Positions 1-8,699 of a stretch of DNA of 38,372 nt are shown piece by piece; within the stretch, counting starts at the first letter, position 1; every line of letters starts with the position of its first letter. A program made the position numbers and the translations under genes. The DNA is from Chitinophagales bacterium (lineage in GTDB: Bacteria; Bacteroidota; Bacteroidia; Chitinophagales; Chitinophagaceae). The stretch is taken from NCBI GenBank assembly GCA_026931325.1, contig JAIXLO010000130.1, positions 1 through 38,372 of the forward strand, in the 5' to 3' direction. A model generated the notes under the pieces. That model was not told the origin of the DNA. It saw only the letters and a list, made by a program, of their open reading frames with translations, and searched no databases.

Positions 1-740
1 GCTTTTAATAAACAATATCTATTGTAAGTATATTTTGCATAAATAATGGCTAGCTTAAATCCATTTATTCCATTTAAAAAACCAAGTTTTAAAAAAAAAT
101 TATTTAAAAAATTAAAAATGGGAGAAAGATATAATTTTATGATAGATACCTTTTTACCTTTTGCAAAATATTTATTAGCCATTAAATGTGCATACTTATT
201 TTGCTTTTCAGAAAAGATCTCAAAATTTTCACTTGTATAATGATATAAATCTCCTTTTAAAAGGATAATTGGTATATTTTCTTTATGAATGATAGTTTCG
301 TGTACAACAGCATTATCCCAAGTAGAATTATTTTTATTAAACAAACGAATTACTGTATCATTTGCAAATGCTCCATAACGTAAGGTTTTATTTCCTATAA
401 AACTTAGGCGTTTTAATAAATATGCAGCTGACTTTTTAAAATCAACTTTATTTATTGAATTAATTAAACTTTCTGATAAAGCTTCATCAGAATCTAAACT
501 TAAAATCCAATCATATTTAGCAGCATTATTACCTATTGTTTTATTCTCACTATAGCCATGCCATTTTTCTTGAATAAGTGTTGCACCAAGTTGTTTTACA
601 ATTTGAATAGTATTATCTGTACTACCACTATCAACTACAATTATATCATCAGTAATTTTTAAAGCCGATTCAATACATTTTTGAATAGTTCTATCGGCAT
701 TCAAAGAAATGATAACAACAGAAATAGGTAATTTATACAT
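1..740 (-). CDS. Family 2 glycosyltransferase, 3' end cut by window edge
   Basis: The frame is open from an ATG at 740 to the window edge without a stop, giving about 246 residues. The N-terminus is a GT-A sugar-nucleotide-binding fold: a beta strand (ISVVIISLNADRTIQKCIES), then IIVVDSGSTDNT near residue 35 and the metal-binding DSD in ILSLDSDEA near residue 82. This pattern fits the WaaE/KdtX-like branch of GT2 enzymes that add sugars to lipopolysaccharide core or other envelope glycans on the cytoplasmic side of the membrane. The acceptor cannot be read from the sequence. It starts 24 bases after the large secreted-protein gene on the same strand and has no promoter of its own that I can see, so co-transcription is likely. 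The family call is solid; the LPS role is inference. Confidence 0.88.
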   Translation of the reverse strand, partial: MYKLPISVVIISLNADRTIQKCIESALKITDDIIVVDSGSTDNTIQIVKQLGATLIQEKWHGYSENKTIGNNAAKYDWILSLDSDEALSESLINSINKVDFKKSAAYLLKRLSFIGNKTLRYGAFANDTVIRLFNKNNSTWDNAVVHETIIHKENIPIILLKGDLYHYTSENFEIFSEKQNKYAHLMANKYFAKGKKVSIIKLYLSPIFNFLNNFFLKLGFLNGINGFKLAIIYAKYTYNRYCLLK

Positions 741-764
741 AAAAGTTTTTAGGTTGATAAGTTA

Positions 765-3491
765 TTACCTTATAACAGTTACCCAACCTTGTTTTCTTGG
801 AAAATCTGGGCCAATATCAATTACATAATAATATACACCTACGGGAACAGGTTTTCCTTTATATGTTCCATCCCAATAAACAAAGTTAGAGCCTCCATTT
901 TCACTAAATACAACTTGTCCATAACGATTGAAGACTTGTACTTTAGCAGTTGGAAAAGCAACTAATAAAGGAACTTCCCATTTATCATTTATACCATCAC
1001 CATTTGGTGAAAATGCATTTGGTACATCAAATTTTATATTTTGAATATTTATTTTAACTGTATCATAAGCCACACATCCATCTACAGAAGTTACTTTCAA
1101 GTAATAAGTAAAACTTGTTCCTATTGGAGAAGCAATTGTTGTGTATTGGTTTGGTGTTGATAAGTAAGTAGGTGGCATCCATTGATAAGATTGATTATTT
1201 GCATTTTGAGATGCAGTTAAAGTAACTGGTACGCCAGTGTACATAAGCAAATCTGGTCCTGCATAAGCAATAGCAGGTTTCTTTTCTTTTACAATAGTAG
1301 TATCTTTAATTGTACAATTGTTAAGGGTGCTTGTAATAATATATTGACCAGCATTTGCAACTATTATATTATTTGTTGTTGCTCCTGTATTCCATAAATA
1401 AGTAGCTCCTGGATAAGTTGTTGCTTTAAGTAAAACAGTTTCATAAGAGCAAATGGAAGTATCTTTAAATAAATTAGGATATGGCAATGGCTTAATAGTT
1501 ATTGTAATTGTATCTCTTGCCTTACAGCCATTAAGTGTATTTGTAACAGAGTATGTACCAGTATTGGTAATTGTAATAGTTGGTGTAGTAGCACCAGTAT
1601 TCCATAAATAGGTTGTTGCACCAGGATAAGTAGCATTTAAAATTATACCACCATTATTGCCACAATAAGATGTATCTGAGCCTAAATGTGGTATAGGTAA
1701 AACAGATTTTGTAACAACAATAGTATCTTTTGCTTCACAGCCATCTAGTGTATTTATTACAGAATAAGTACCTGCATTAGAAACAATAATATTACTTGTT
1801 GTTGCTCCTGTGCTCCATAAATATGTAGCTCCTGCATAGGTTGTTGATTGTAAAGTAATACTTGCATCTGAACAAATTGCTGTATCTGCACCTAAGTGAG
1901 GATATGGTAATGGTTTTACACTAACAGATATTGTATCATATTTATAACAACCATTAGGCAATGTATATTTTATCCAATAATCTCCTGCATTTTTTACTAC
2001 TTGAAAAGTATCTGTTACATTATTATTCCAAATAAAAGTTCCACCGTGTGGAGTTGATATTGCCTTAATAGTTGCACTATCATTTGCACAAATTGAAATA
2101 TTACTACCTAATGTAACTGTAGGGTCACCATTTGCAACTATAAATGTATCTACATTAAAACATGAATATAAAAAATTATGTGCAACTATGTAAGTGCCAG
2201 GTTGAGTAACTGTTAAATTTCTTAATGTATCTGTAGGAGAATCATTCCAAACATATTTATTAATATTACTTGTATCGTTAGTTGGACCTGTTAAAACTAT
2301 AGGAGTTGATGAACAAACAAATGTATCTTTTGTAGGATTATGAAAAGAAACAGAATCCCTTATATAAATAGTTACTTTACTTTCATTAGTAGCACATGAA
2401 ACACTTCCTGCTGTAATAATAATTGTTTCATTTGCTTCCTTTTGATTATCAACAATAGGTATTACATCTAAAACCTTATGTTGTTCTCCAACATTAAATG
2501 TAACTGAAGAAGGCATTGGTTGATAATCTACTCCAAAAGTAGCAGTACCACTATATGATAATGGTATTGTTCTACTTGCAGTAGCAGGTTCTGCTAAAGA
2601 AACTTTAACAGTAGTATTTTTACACCCTTCAACAACAAAAGGTTTATTTTCACTATCAATAAATCCACCCTCATTAGATATACTTACAGCATTTGATTTA
2701 AAGCTTGATGCTTCTATAAATACACCTGAATCATAAGTACCATCTGTAATATCTTCTACTCCTAATTTTATATGATAAGTTTGACAAGGAACTACTTTTA
2801 ACTTGGCAGTTAAGACAGTTGTCATTCCATTAAAAACTATATATTGATTGGCTGAATTATTTCTATAATACTGAGGAAAGGGAGAACCAGTACCTGCTAA
2901 ATAAGTACAATAGCTTATATCACCACCAGGTCCAGGAATACCACTATTTACAGTATTAATTTTTACTGGCAAATTTGTTCCAGGTACTAAAGCAATATTT
3001 TTCTTATTATATGGAATTGGAGCACCAGGTCCTGTAACAAGAAAACCAAATACATCATTAAATTGAGTACAGGTATAATCAGGATATTCTTCTGATGCAA
3101 AAACATATCTTATATTGATAGAATCACCTTGTGGTACAAAATCAAACTCTAAAACACATGCATCATTTCCATTACCACCTGATAAAAAATTAAGATCAGC
3201 ATCGCCTGGTGTGCTATTAGAAACTCCTAAAAAACTACTTGCTGGAGCTGCAACACCTGATGCTGTTCCAGAAGTTAAAACTATTCCAGAATCTATACCA
3301 AGTGTTCCTGTCATATCTTTAAAAAAACCTGCAGAAGCTGGAAGTCCTTTAAATGTAACATTTGAAATAGTTACACCCTGACCTACAATTCTTTGTGCTA
3401 ATTGAGAAGGATTAGTATATGGCTGCACTGTAAATTGTGCCTGAATGTTTAAACAAAAAAATAGTACAACAGAAAGAAATATAGCTTTCAC
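765..3491 (-). CDS. Secreted choice-of-anchor L protein with Ig-like repeats and gliding-motility C-terminal domain
   Basis: This 908-residue protein begins at a GTG and carries a signal peptide ending near LNIQAQ. Residues about 25-265 match the choice-of-anchor L domain (YVFASEEYPDYTC, NDVFGF, GVEDITDGTYDSGVF). Residues about 280-375 look like a Calx-beta or related sandwich. About 384-735 hold five Ig/PKD-like repeats of roughly 70 residues, followed by one diverged PKD-like unit. The last 85 residues are the CHU_C gliding-motility-associated C-terminal domain (FDVPNAFSPNGDGINDKWEV, then FNRYGQVVF, WDGTYKGKPVPVGVYYY). That domain is known as a type IX secretion sorting signal, so the product is expected at or beyond the cell surface. 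Whether it is an adhesin is inference. No sortase motif or membrane anchor is seen. Confidence 0.9.
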   Translation of the reverse strand: MKAIFLSVVLFFCLNIQAQFTVQPYTNPSQLAQRIVGQGVTISNVTFKGLPASAGFFKDMTGTLGIDSGIVLTSGTASGVAAPASSFLGVSNSTPGDADLNFLSGGNGNDACVLEFDFVPQGDSINIRYVFASEEYPDYTCTQFNDVFGFLVTGPGAPIPYNKKNIALVPGTNLPVKINTVNSGIPGPGGDISYCTYLAGTGSPFPQYYRNNSANQYIVFNGMTTVLTAKLKVVPCQTYHIKLGVEDITDGTYDSGVFIEASSFKSNAVSISNEGGFIDSENKPFVVEGCKNTTVKVSLAEPATASRTIPLSYSGTATFGVDYQPMPSSVTFNVGEQHKVLDVIPIVDNQKEANETIIITAGSVSCATNESKVTIYIRDSVSFHNPTKDTFVCSSTPIVLTGPTNDTSNINKYVWNDSPTDTLRNLTVTQPGTYIVAHNFLYSCFNVDTFIVANGDPTVTLGSNISICANDSATIKAISTPHGGTFIWNNNVTDTFQVVKNAGDYWIKYTLPNGCYKYDTISVSVKPLPYPHLGADTAICSDASITLQSTTYAGATYLWSTGATTSNIIVSNAGTYSVINTLDGCEAKDTIVVTKSVLPIPHLGSDTSYCGNNGGIILNATYPGATTYLWNTGATTPTITITNTGTYSVTNTLNGCKARDTITITIKPLPYPNLFKDTSICSYETVLLKATTYPGATYLWNTGATTNNIIVANAGQYIITSTLNNCTIKDTTIVKEKKPAIAYAGPDLLMYTGVPVTLTASQNANNQSYQWMPPTYLSTPNQYTTIASPIGTSFTYYLKVTSVDGCVAYDTVKINIQNIKFDVPNAFSPNGDGINDKWEVPLLVAFPTAKVQVFNRYGQVVFSENGGSNFVYWDGTYKGKPVPVGVYYYVIDIGPDFPRKQGWVTVIR
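1285..2340 (-). repeat. Five tandem ~210-bp units coding Ig/PKD-like repeats
   Basis: Inside the secreted protein, codons for residues about 384-735 form five consecutive units of about 70 residues. Each has a cysteine after a (D/N)TxxC-like start, a central W, a T(Y/D)xI strand and a second cysteine before DT. The three units nearest the C-terminus are the most alike (YPGATYLWNTGATT and YAGATYLWSTGATT), and the DNA shows shared tracts such as gttgttgctcctgt near 1376 and 1797. The two N-terminal units have diverged. This suggests recent duplication of the C-terminal units. Confidence 0.75.
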
Positions 3492-3661
3492 AATATATTC
3501 AATTATAAATTTAAGAGGGCTCTAAATTAATCTTTTTACAAATACTCATCTAATATAAAAATTACAAATTTGTTTTTATGGTACAATAAATAAGATATAA
3601 TAAAATGCTAAAAGGATGCTTTCAGCTTTTGTTATTCGTACATTTTAATACAGCATTTTAC

Positions 3662-3669
3662 TAATTTTG
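3662..3669 (+). promoter_or_regulatory. Bacteroidota -7 promoter box for uppS
   Basis: TAATTTTG matches the TAnnTTTG -7 box exactly and lies 20 bases before the uppS ATG. No clear -33 TTG is placed at the expected distance. Confidence 0.55.
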
Positions 3670-3689
3670 CCAACCTAAATGCTAAAAGC

Positions 3690-4445
3690 ATGGAAGAATT
3701 GCTGAAAAAAATTAATAAACAAAAACTCCCAAAACATATTGCTATAATAATGGATGGTAATGGACGTTGGGCACAAGATAAAGGTGAAGATAGATTATAT
3801 GGTCATTTTCATGGAGTAGAAAGTGTTAGAAGAATTGTAGAGGCTTCAGCTGAATTAGGTATTCAATATCTTACTTTATATGCTTTTAGTACTGAAAATT
3901 GGGATAGACCACAACAAGAAGTTGACGGGCTTATGGCTTTATTAGTTGATACTATTCATAAAGAAATAGATGACCTTAATAAAAATAATATTAAACTTCA
4001 TATTATAGGAGATATGCAAATGCTTCCTCATTTTGCACAATCTGAATTAAAAGAAGCTATTGCATCTACAAAAAATAATACTGGTTTAAATCTTATAATG
4101 GCACTAAGCTATAGCTCAAGATGGGAAATTGTCAATGCTGTAAAAAACATAGCATTAGACGTAAAAGCAGGAAAGGTTGATGCTCAAAGCATTAATCAAG
4201 AAGTCTTTCAACAATATCTTTCTACTAAAAATTTTCCTGACCCTGAATTGATGATTAGAACAAGTGGTGAATACAGAATAAGCAATTTTTTACTTTATCA
4301 ATTAGCTTATTCAGAATTTTATTTTACAAATACATGCTGGCCAGATTTTAAAAAAGAAGATTTATATAATGCTATTATAGATTACCAAACAAGAGAAAGA
4401 AGATTTGGAAAAACTGGTAAACAAATACAAGAAGCTATTCAATAA
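3690..4445 (+). CDS. uppS: Isoprenyl transferase (undecaprenyl diphosphate synthase)
   Basis: This 251-residue cis-prenyltransferase condenses isopentenyl diphosphate units onto farnesyl diphosphate to make undecaprenyl diphosphate, the lipid carrier for peptidoglycan and O-antigen. The diagnostic motif HIAIIMDGNGRWA holds the catalytic Asp (D22). GHFHGVESVRRIVE, LYAFSTENWDRP and the C-terminal block RTSGEYRISNFLLYQLAYSE, which carries the diphosphate-binding Arg residues, are all present in the right order. The length is normal for the family. It heads a plus-strand envelope cluster with bamA and two OmpH genes, a common Bacteroidota arrangement, and has its own -7 box upstream. Confidence 0.97.
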   Translation: MEELLKKINKQKLPKHIAIIMDGNGRWAQDKGEDRLYGHFHGVESVRRIVEASAELGIQYLTLYAFSTENWDRPQQEVDGLMALLVDTIHKEIDDLNKNNIKLHIIGDMQMLPHFAQSELKEAIASTKNNTGLNLIMALSYSSRWEIVNAVKNIALDVKAGKVDAQSINQEVFQQYLSTKNFPDPELMIRTSGEYRISNFLLYQLAYSEFYFTNTCWPDFKKEDLYNAIIDYQTRERRFGKTGKQIQEAIQ

Positions 4446-4523
4446 AGTATGTACATTTAACTCCATTTTAGTTAATATCAATTAAATTTTATAACAATTA
4501 AAATAATCTGGTTTTAAAAAAAC

Positions 4524-4605
4524 TTGTTTTATTTAACAAACACTTTTAAGAAATCCCTTTAATTTGCCCACCTAAAAACTAATATATCTTGTTTATTTAA
4601 ACAAG
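4524..4605 (+). promoter_or_regulatory. Two similar hairpins and promoter-like box before bamA
   Basis: Two related short palindromes lie between uppS and bamA. The first is TTGTT/AACAA (4524-4539). The second is a 7-bp stem CTTGTTT/AAACAAG with a 4-base loop (4588-4605) followed by five T residues. Between them, TAATTTG at 4560-4566 is one base short of a -7 box. It is followed by a GCCCACCTAAA tract resembling the one after the uppS -7 box. The second hairpin would therefore lie in the bamA leader and looks like a weak attenuator. This is inference from structure only. Confidence 0.35.
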
Positions 4606-4633
4606 TTTTTGGGTTTAACAACATAAGTCATAT

Positions 4634-7387
4634 ATGCTTAAACGCAACTTGAATAAATTTTTACTCCTTCTTTTTATAACTGCTTTTAGTACAGTGCATC
4701 TATTTGCACAAAAAACAAAATCAGATACTTCTATAACTTCTATAGATGCAGATTTAATTAATTTATTCAACCAAAAAAAACCTCAAAAATATAAAGTAGC
4801 AGGAATAACTGTTACAGGAAATAAATACTTTGATGAAACTTTATTAATTTCTATTTCAAACCTTAGCATTGGTGATGAAATTATTATTCCTGGTGGAGAC
4901 AATTTTTCAAAAGCTATTCAAAAGTTATGGGGGCAAAATTATTTTAGCGATGTGGCCATTTTTGTTACTAAATTACAAGACAAAAATATTTGGATAGAAA
5001 TTAATGTAACCGAAAGACCAAGACTTGCACGTTTTGATTTTATTGGTGTGAAAAAAAATGAAAAAGAAGATTTAATAGGAAAAACTGGATTAGTACCCAA
5101 TCGTATTGTTACAGAAAATATGAAAAGAAGTGCAGAAGAAGCAATAAAAAAATTCTATTCAGATAAATCCTACAAAAATGTAACAGTAAGAATTGAAGAA
5201 AAAAGAGATTCTACATTTGAAGATGCTATCGTACTCTTATTTTACATTAACAAAGGCAATAAAGTAAAAGTAAATAATATAGATTTTGTAGGAAATACCT
5301 TAGACCCTATTAAACTAAAAAAGCAGTTTAAAGATACAAAAGAAATGAGCAGATTTACACTAAATAAATCTGACGATAAAAGTGCTTTTACAGGTTCTAC
5401 AACATATACTTTTAAAGAATATTTAAAAGAAAATGGTTTTCTAACATTTAGTAAAACAAAAAAATTATTAGACCCTTATATAAGATTTAAGTTTTTTAAC
5501 TCTGCAAAATTTAATAAGAAAAAATTTGAAGATGACGTTGAAAAATTATTAGAATATTATAACTCTAAGGGTTACAGAGATGCTACAATAGGAAGTGAGA
5601 ATATTAAAATACTACCAAACAAAAAAGGTAATTTGAATATTAGTATTAAAGTAAATGAAGGAAAAAAATATCATTTTGGAAATATAACTTGGAGAGGAAA
5701 TACAAAATATTCTGATTCTGTATTAACAGCAATTTTAGGAATTAAAAAAGGAGATATTTATAATTTAGAAACTTTAAACAAAGGTTTAGGAAAACAACTT
5801 TCACCAGAAGGAGGAGATATTAGTGGATTATATATGGATGATGGTTATTTATTTTTTAGAGCAGAAGCTGTAGAAACTGCTGTTTACAACGATACTATAG
5901 ATTTTGAAATCAGATTAATTGAAGGACCTGAAGCTACTATAAAAAATATAAATATTACAGGCAATGAAAGAACAAAAGAACATGTAATTAGAAGAGAATT
6001 AAGAACATTGCCAGGAGAGAAATTTAGAAGAAGCGATTTAATACGTTCTCAAAGAGAAATTGCTCAATTAAACTTTTTTAACCAAGAAAAAATAGGAATA
6101 AACCCTCGTCCAAATCCTGAAGATGGTACAGTAGATATAGATTATTCTGTAGAAGAAAAAAGTAGCGACCAGTTAGAACTTAGTGCAGGTTGGGGTGGTG
6201 GAATTGGCTTAACTGGCACTGTAGGTGTTAGTTTCAACAACTTTTCTATTAAAAATATTTTTAAGAAAGAAGCTTGGAGCCCTTTACCAATGGGTGATGG
6301 GCAAAAACTAAGTCTTAGAATACAAAGTAACGGTAGAGCTTTTAGATCTTATAACTTTTCATTTACTGAACCTTGGTTAGGTGGTAAAAAAAGAAATGCA
6401 TTTACTATATCATTATATGATACTAAGTTTTCAAATGCTTATGATCCCATGACAGGCACATATACAAGTTCTGCAGCTGATAAATCTTATATAAAAACTT
6501 CTGGTATTTCTGTAAGCTTAGCAAAACAATTACAATGGCCTGATGATTATTTTTCATTAAGTGTTGGTATTAGCTTTTCTCGTTATACTCTTAAAAATTA
6601 TTATATAGACCAAGTAAATTTACCTGGTTTTAACAATGGTTTTTCAAACAATTTAAGTCTAAAAATTGCATTACAACGTTCTTCTGTTGATAATCCATTA
6701 TTCCCAAGACAAGGCTCTAACTTTTTAGCAAGCTTACAAGTAACGCCACCATATTCATTATTTAATAAATCAATTGTTACTTCACAAAACCCTTATCAAT
6801 GGGTAGAATATCATAAATGGCGTTTTAACTCAGAATGGTATGTGCCTTTAGGAAAACCAGCAGGCCCAGAAAAAAATAAACAATTTGTTTTAAAGGCAGC
6901 AGCAAAATTTGGTTTTATTGGTAAGTTTAATAATAAGTTAAGAGTATCTCCTTTTGAACGTTTTCAATTAGGTGATGCTGGCTTAACTAATCAATTTGCT
7001 CTATTGGGTTATGATATTATTGCTCAAAGAGGATATCCTGTATATCAAACCTCAAACCCTAAAGTAAATCCTGATCAACAAGGTGCATCAGAATACTTTA
7101 CTATTTTTAACAAATATGTTTTAGAATTGCGTTATCCATTAAGTTTAAATCCAAGTAGCACTATTTATGCTTTAGGATTTTTTGAAGCTGCTAATGGTTG
7201 GTATAGCATGAAAGAATATAATCCTTTTCAATTACGCCGCTCTGTAGGTATTGGAATGAGATTTTATTTACCAATGTTTGGCTTATTAGGTTTTGATTAT
7301 GGCATAGGATTGGATAGAATAACTCCAAATGGAAAATTAAAAGATGCAGCAAGGTTTACCTTTATGTTAGGTTTTGAACCTGAATAG
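4634..7387 (+). CDS. bamA: Outer membrane protein assembly factor BamA
   Basis: This 917-residue Omp85 protein is the core of the machine that folds beta-barrel proteins into the outer membrane. A signal peptide ends near HLFAQ. About 430 residues of POTRA repeats follow, with characteristic openings such as VAGITVTGNKYFDETLL, ARFDFIGVKKNEKEDLIG, FGNITWRGNTKYSDS and IKNINITGNERTKEHVIRRE. The C-terminal half is a 16-strand barrel region (from about residue 505). The barrel holds a VDNPLFPRQGSNF block, the Omp85 counterpart of the conserved lock region. The chain ends in FMLGFEPE, not in the aromatic residue usual for proteobacterial barrels. It is followed at once by two OmpH/Skp-like chaperone genes. 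Confidence 0.96.
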   Translation: MLKRNLNKFLLLLFITAFSTVHLFAQKTKSDTSITSIDADLINLFNQKKPQKYKVAGITVTGNKYFDETLLISISNLSIGDEIIIPGGDNFSKAIQKLWGQNYFSDVAIFVTKLQDKNIWIEINVTERPRLARFDFIGVKKNEKEDLIGKTGLVPNRIVTENMKRSAEEAIKKFYSDKSYKNVTVRIEEKRDSTFEDAIVLLFYINKGNKVKVNNIDFVGNTLDPIKLKKQFKDTKEMSRFTLNKSDDKSAFTGSTTYTFKEYLKENGFLTFSKTKKLLDPYIRFKFFNSAKFNKKKFEDDVEKLLEYYNSKGYRDATIGSENIKILPNKKGNLNISIKVNEGKKYHFGNITWRGNTKYSDSVLTAILGIKKGDIYNLETLNKGLGKQLSPEGGDISGLYMDDGYLFFRAEAVETAVYNDTIDFEIRLIEGPEATIKNINITGNERTKEHVIRRELRTLPGEKFRRSDLIRSQREIAQLNFFNQEKIGINPRPNPEDGTVDIDYSVEEKSSDQLELSAGWGGGIGLTGTVGVSFNNFSIKNIFKKEAWSPLPMGDGQKLSLRIQSNGRAFRSYNFSFTEPWLGGKKRNAFTISLYDTKFSNAYDPMTGTYTSSAADKSYIKTSGISVSLAKQLQWPDDYFSLSVGISFSRYTLKNYYIDQVNLPGFNNGFSNNLSLKIALQRSSVDNPLFPRQGSNFLASLQVTPPYSLFNKSIVTSQNPYQWVEYHKWRFNSEWYVPLGKPAGPEKNKQFVLKAAAKFGFIGKFNNKLRVSPFERFQLGDAGLTNQFALLGYDIIAQRGYPVYQTSNPKVNPDQQGASEYFTIFNKYVLELRYPLSLNPSSTIYALGFFEAANGWYSMKEYNPFQLRRSVGIGMRFYLPMFGLLGFDYGIGLDRITPNGKLKDAARFTFMLGFEPE

Positions 7388-7423
7388 CAAATAAATTTCT
7401 TAATTATATAAAACCCTTTTAGT

Positions 7424-7936
7424 ATGAAAAAGATATTACTATTAGTTGTATGTATCATAAGTATTGCAACAATTACCAATGCACAACGTTATGCTGTAAT
7501 TGATACAAAATATATTTTGGATAAAATACCAGAATATAAAACAGCCGATCAAAAACTACAAACCATTGCAGAACAATGGCAAAAAGAAATAGACAACAAA
7601 CAAGCTCAGTTAGATAAAATGTATAAAGATTATGAAGCAGAACAATATATGCTAAGCGATGAACTAAAGAAAAAAAGAGAAGATGAATTATTTAATAAAG
7701 AAAAAGAATTAAGAGAATTACAAAAAAAGCGTTTTGGCTACGAAGGTGATTTATTTAAAGAACGTCAAAAATTAGTTAAACCAATACAAGATAGAGTTTA
7801 TTCTGCAGTACAAAAAATGGCAGTAAACAGAGGCTACGATTTTATATTAGATAAAAGTGAAGGAATAACTGTTATATTTGCCGACCCAAAAATTGATAAA
7901 AGTGATGATATACTAAGAGATTTGGGTATAAAATAA
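7424..7936 (+). CDS. OmpH/Skp-family periplasmic chaperone 1
   Basis: This 170-residue protein has a signal peptide ending near TNAQ, then a short beta segment (RYAVIDTKYILDKIPEY). A long charged coiled coil (residues about 40-120) follows, and the C-terminal segment is rich in YDFILDKSEG. This is the OmpH/Skp layout: a trimeric tentacle chaperone that holds unfolded outer membrane proteins in the periplasm. It lies 36 bases after bamA, whose product receives such clients, and is very likely in the same operon. The call rests on layout and context as well as the VIDTKYIL and YDFILDKS motifs. Confidence 0.9.
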   Translation: MKKILLLVVCIISIATITNAQRYAVIDTKYILDKIPEYKTADQKLQTIAEQWQKEIDNKQAQLDKMYKDYEAEQYMLSDELKKKREDELFNKEKELRELQKKRFGYEGDLFKERQKLVKPIQDRVYSAVQKMAVNRGYDFILDKSEGITVIFADPKIDKSDDILRDLGIK

Positions 7937-8012
7937 GCTATACTATTTATAACATAAAAAATCAGTATTTATAGCAACTGATATAATTATCATTAAATAA
8001 AAAACAAAAGGA

Positions 8013-8618
8013 ATGAAGAAAATCTTATTAGGTTTTGCAGTTATTATTATAAGCCTTGCAACAACCTCTAAAGCAAATGCACAACCTATTAAAATCGGTA
8101 TGTTTGATGAAGAATCTATTTTACAGTTTATGCCTGGAATAGAAAAAGTAGATACCCTATTACAACAATTTTTAGATGATTCTCTAAAACATGAATATGA
8201 TGATGAAATGTATTTACTACAAACAAAGGATAGTACATTAAGAGCAGATTCTGCTAAAATGAGTAATGCTCTTAGACAAACTATGAAAAAAGAAATTTCT
8301 CAGCATTTATATAAAATTCAAAATTGGCAACAATACCAACAACAAAGACTTCAAATGAAGCAACAAGAATTATTAAGACCTTTCTTAGAAAAAATTTATG
8401 GTGCTTTACAAGCTATTATTATAGAACAGAAATATACTCATGTATTTAAGAAAGAAGTTTTTGTACATATTGAAAAAGGTGAAGAACTTATGCTTCGTGT
8501 ATTACACAGGCTAAATGTTCCAGTGCCTAAAGAAATAGAAGACCAATATAAAGAGTTTGGTTTGACTAATAAACCTGCAGCTCCAGCAAAACCATCAACA
8601 ACACCTAAGAAAAATTAA
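8013..8618 (+). CDS. OmpH/Skp-family periplasmic chaperone 2
   Basis: A second OmpH-like protein of 201 residues, with a signal peptide ending near SKANAQ and the strand IKIGMFDEESILQFMPGIEK. A coiled-coil region with unusually many glutamines (QNWQQYQQQRLQMKQQELL) follows, and the tail is low in complexity and rich in Pro, Ala and Lys. It is more diverged than its neighbour and may have a different client range. It is 76 bases downstream of the first ompH gene with no clear promoter between, and a strong terminator follows it, so it is the last gene of the uppS/bamA transcript. Confidence 0.82.
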   Translation: MKKILLGFAVIIISLATTSKANAQPIKIGMFDEESILQFMPGIEKVDTLLQQFLDDSLKHEYDDEMYLLQTKDSTLRADSAKMSNALRQTMKKEISQHLYKIQNWQQYQQQRLQMKQQELLRPFLEKIYGALQAIIIEQKYTHVFKKEVFVHIEKGEELMLRVLHRLNVPVPKEIEDQYKEFGLTNKPAAPAKPSTTPKKN

Positions 8619-8639
8619 AATAAATAATTTCAATTTTTT

Positions 8640-8675
8640 AAAAGCTGTTCTTAAATTTAGGAACAGCTTTTTTTA
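8640..8675 (+). terminator. Rho-independent terminator after the bamA-ompH operon
   Basis: An 11-bp stem (AAAGCTGTTC pairing with GAACAGCTTT, extended by A/T pairs) with a loop of about ten bases is followed by a T tract. It lies 22 bases after the second ompH stop and separates that operon from murI. Confidence 0.85.
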
Positions 8676-8699
8676 TTGTTAATTCCTTAATTTTATTCT

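Noticed and set aside
46-240. 64-residue plus-strand frame
   Set aside because: It lies on the opposite strand within the glycosyltransferase gene, which has a much better frame and clear motifs.
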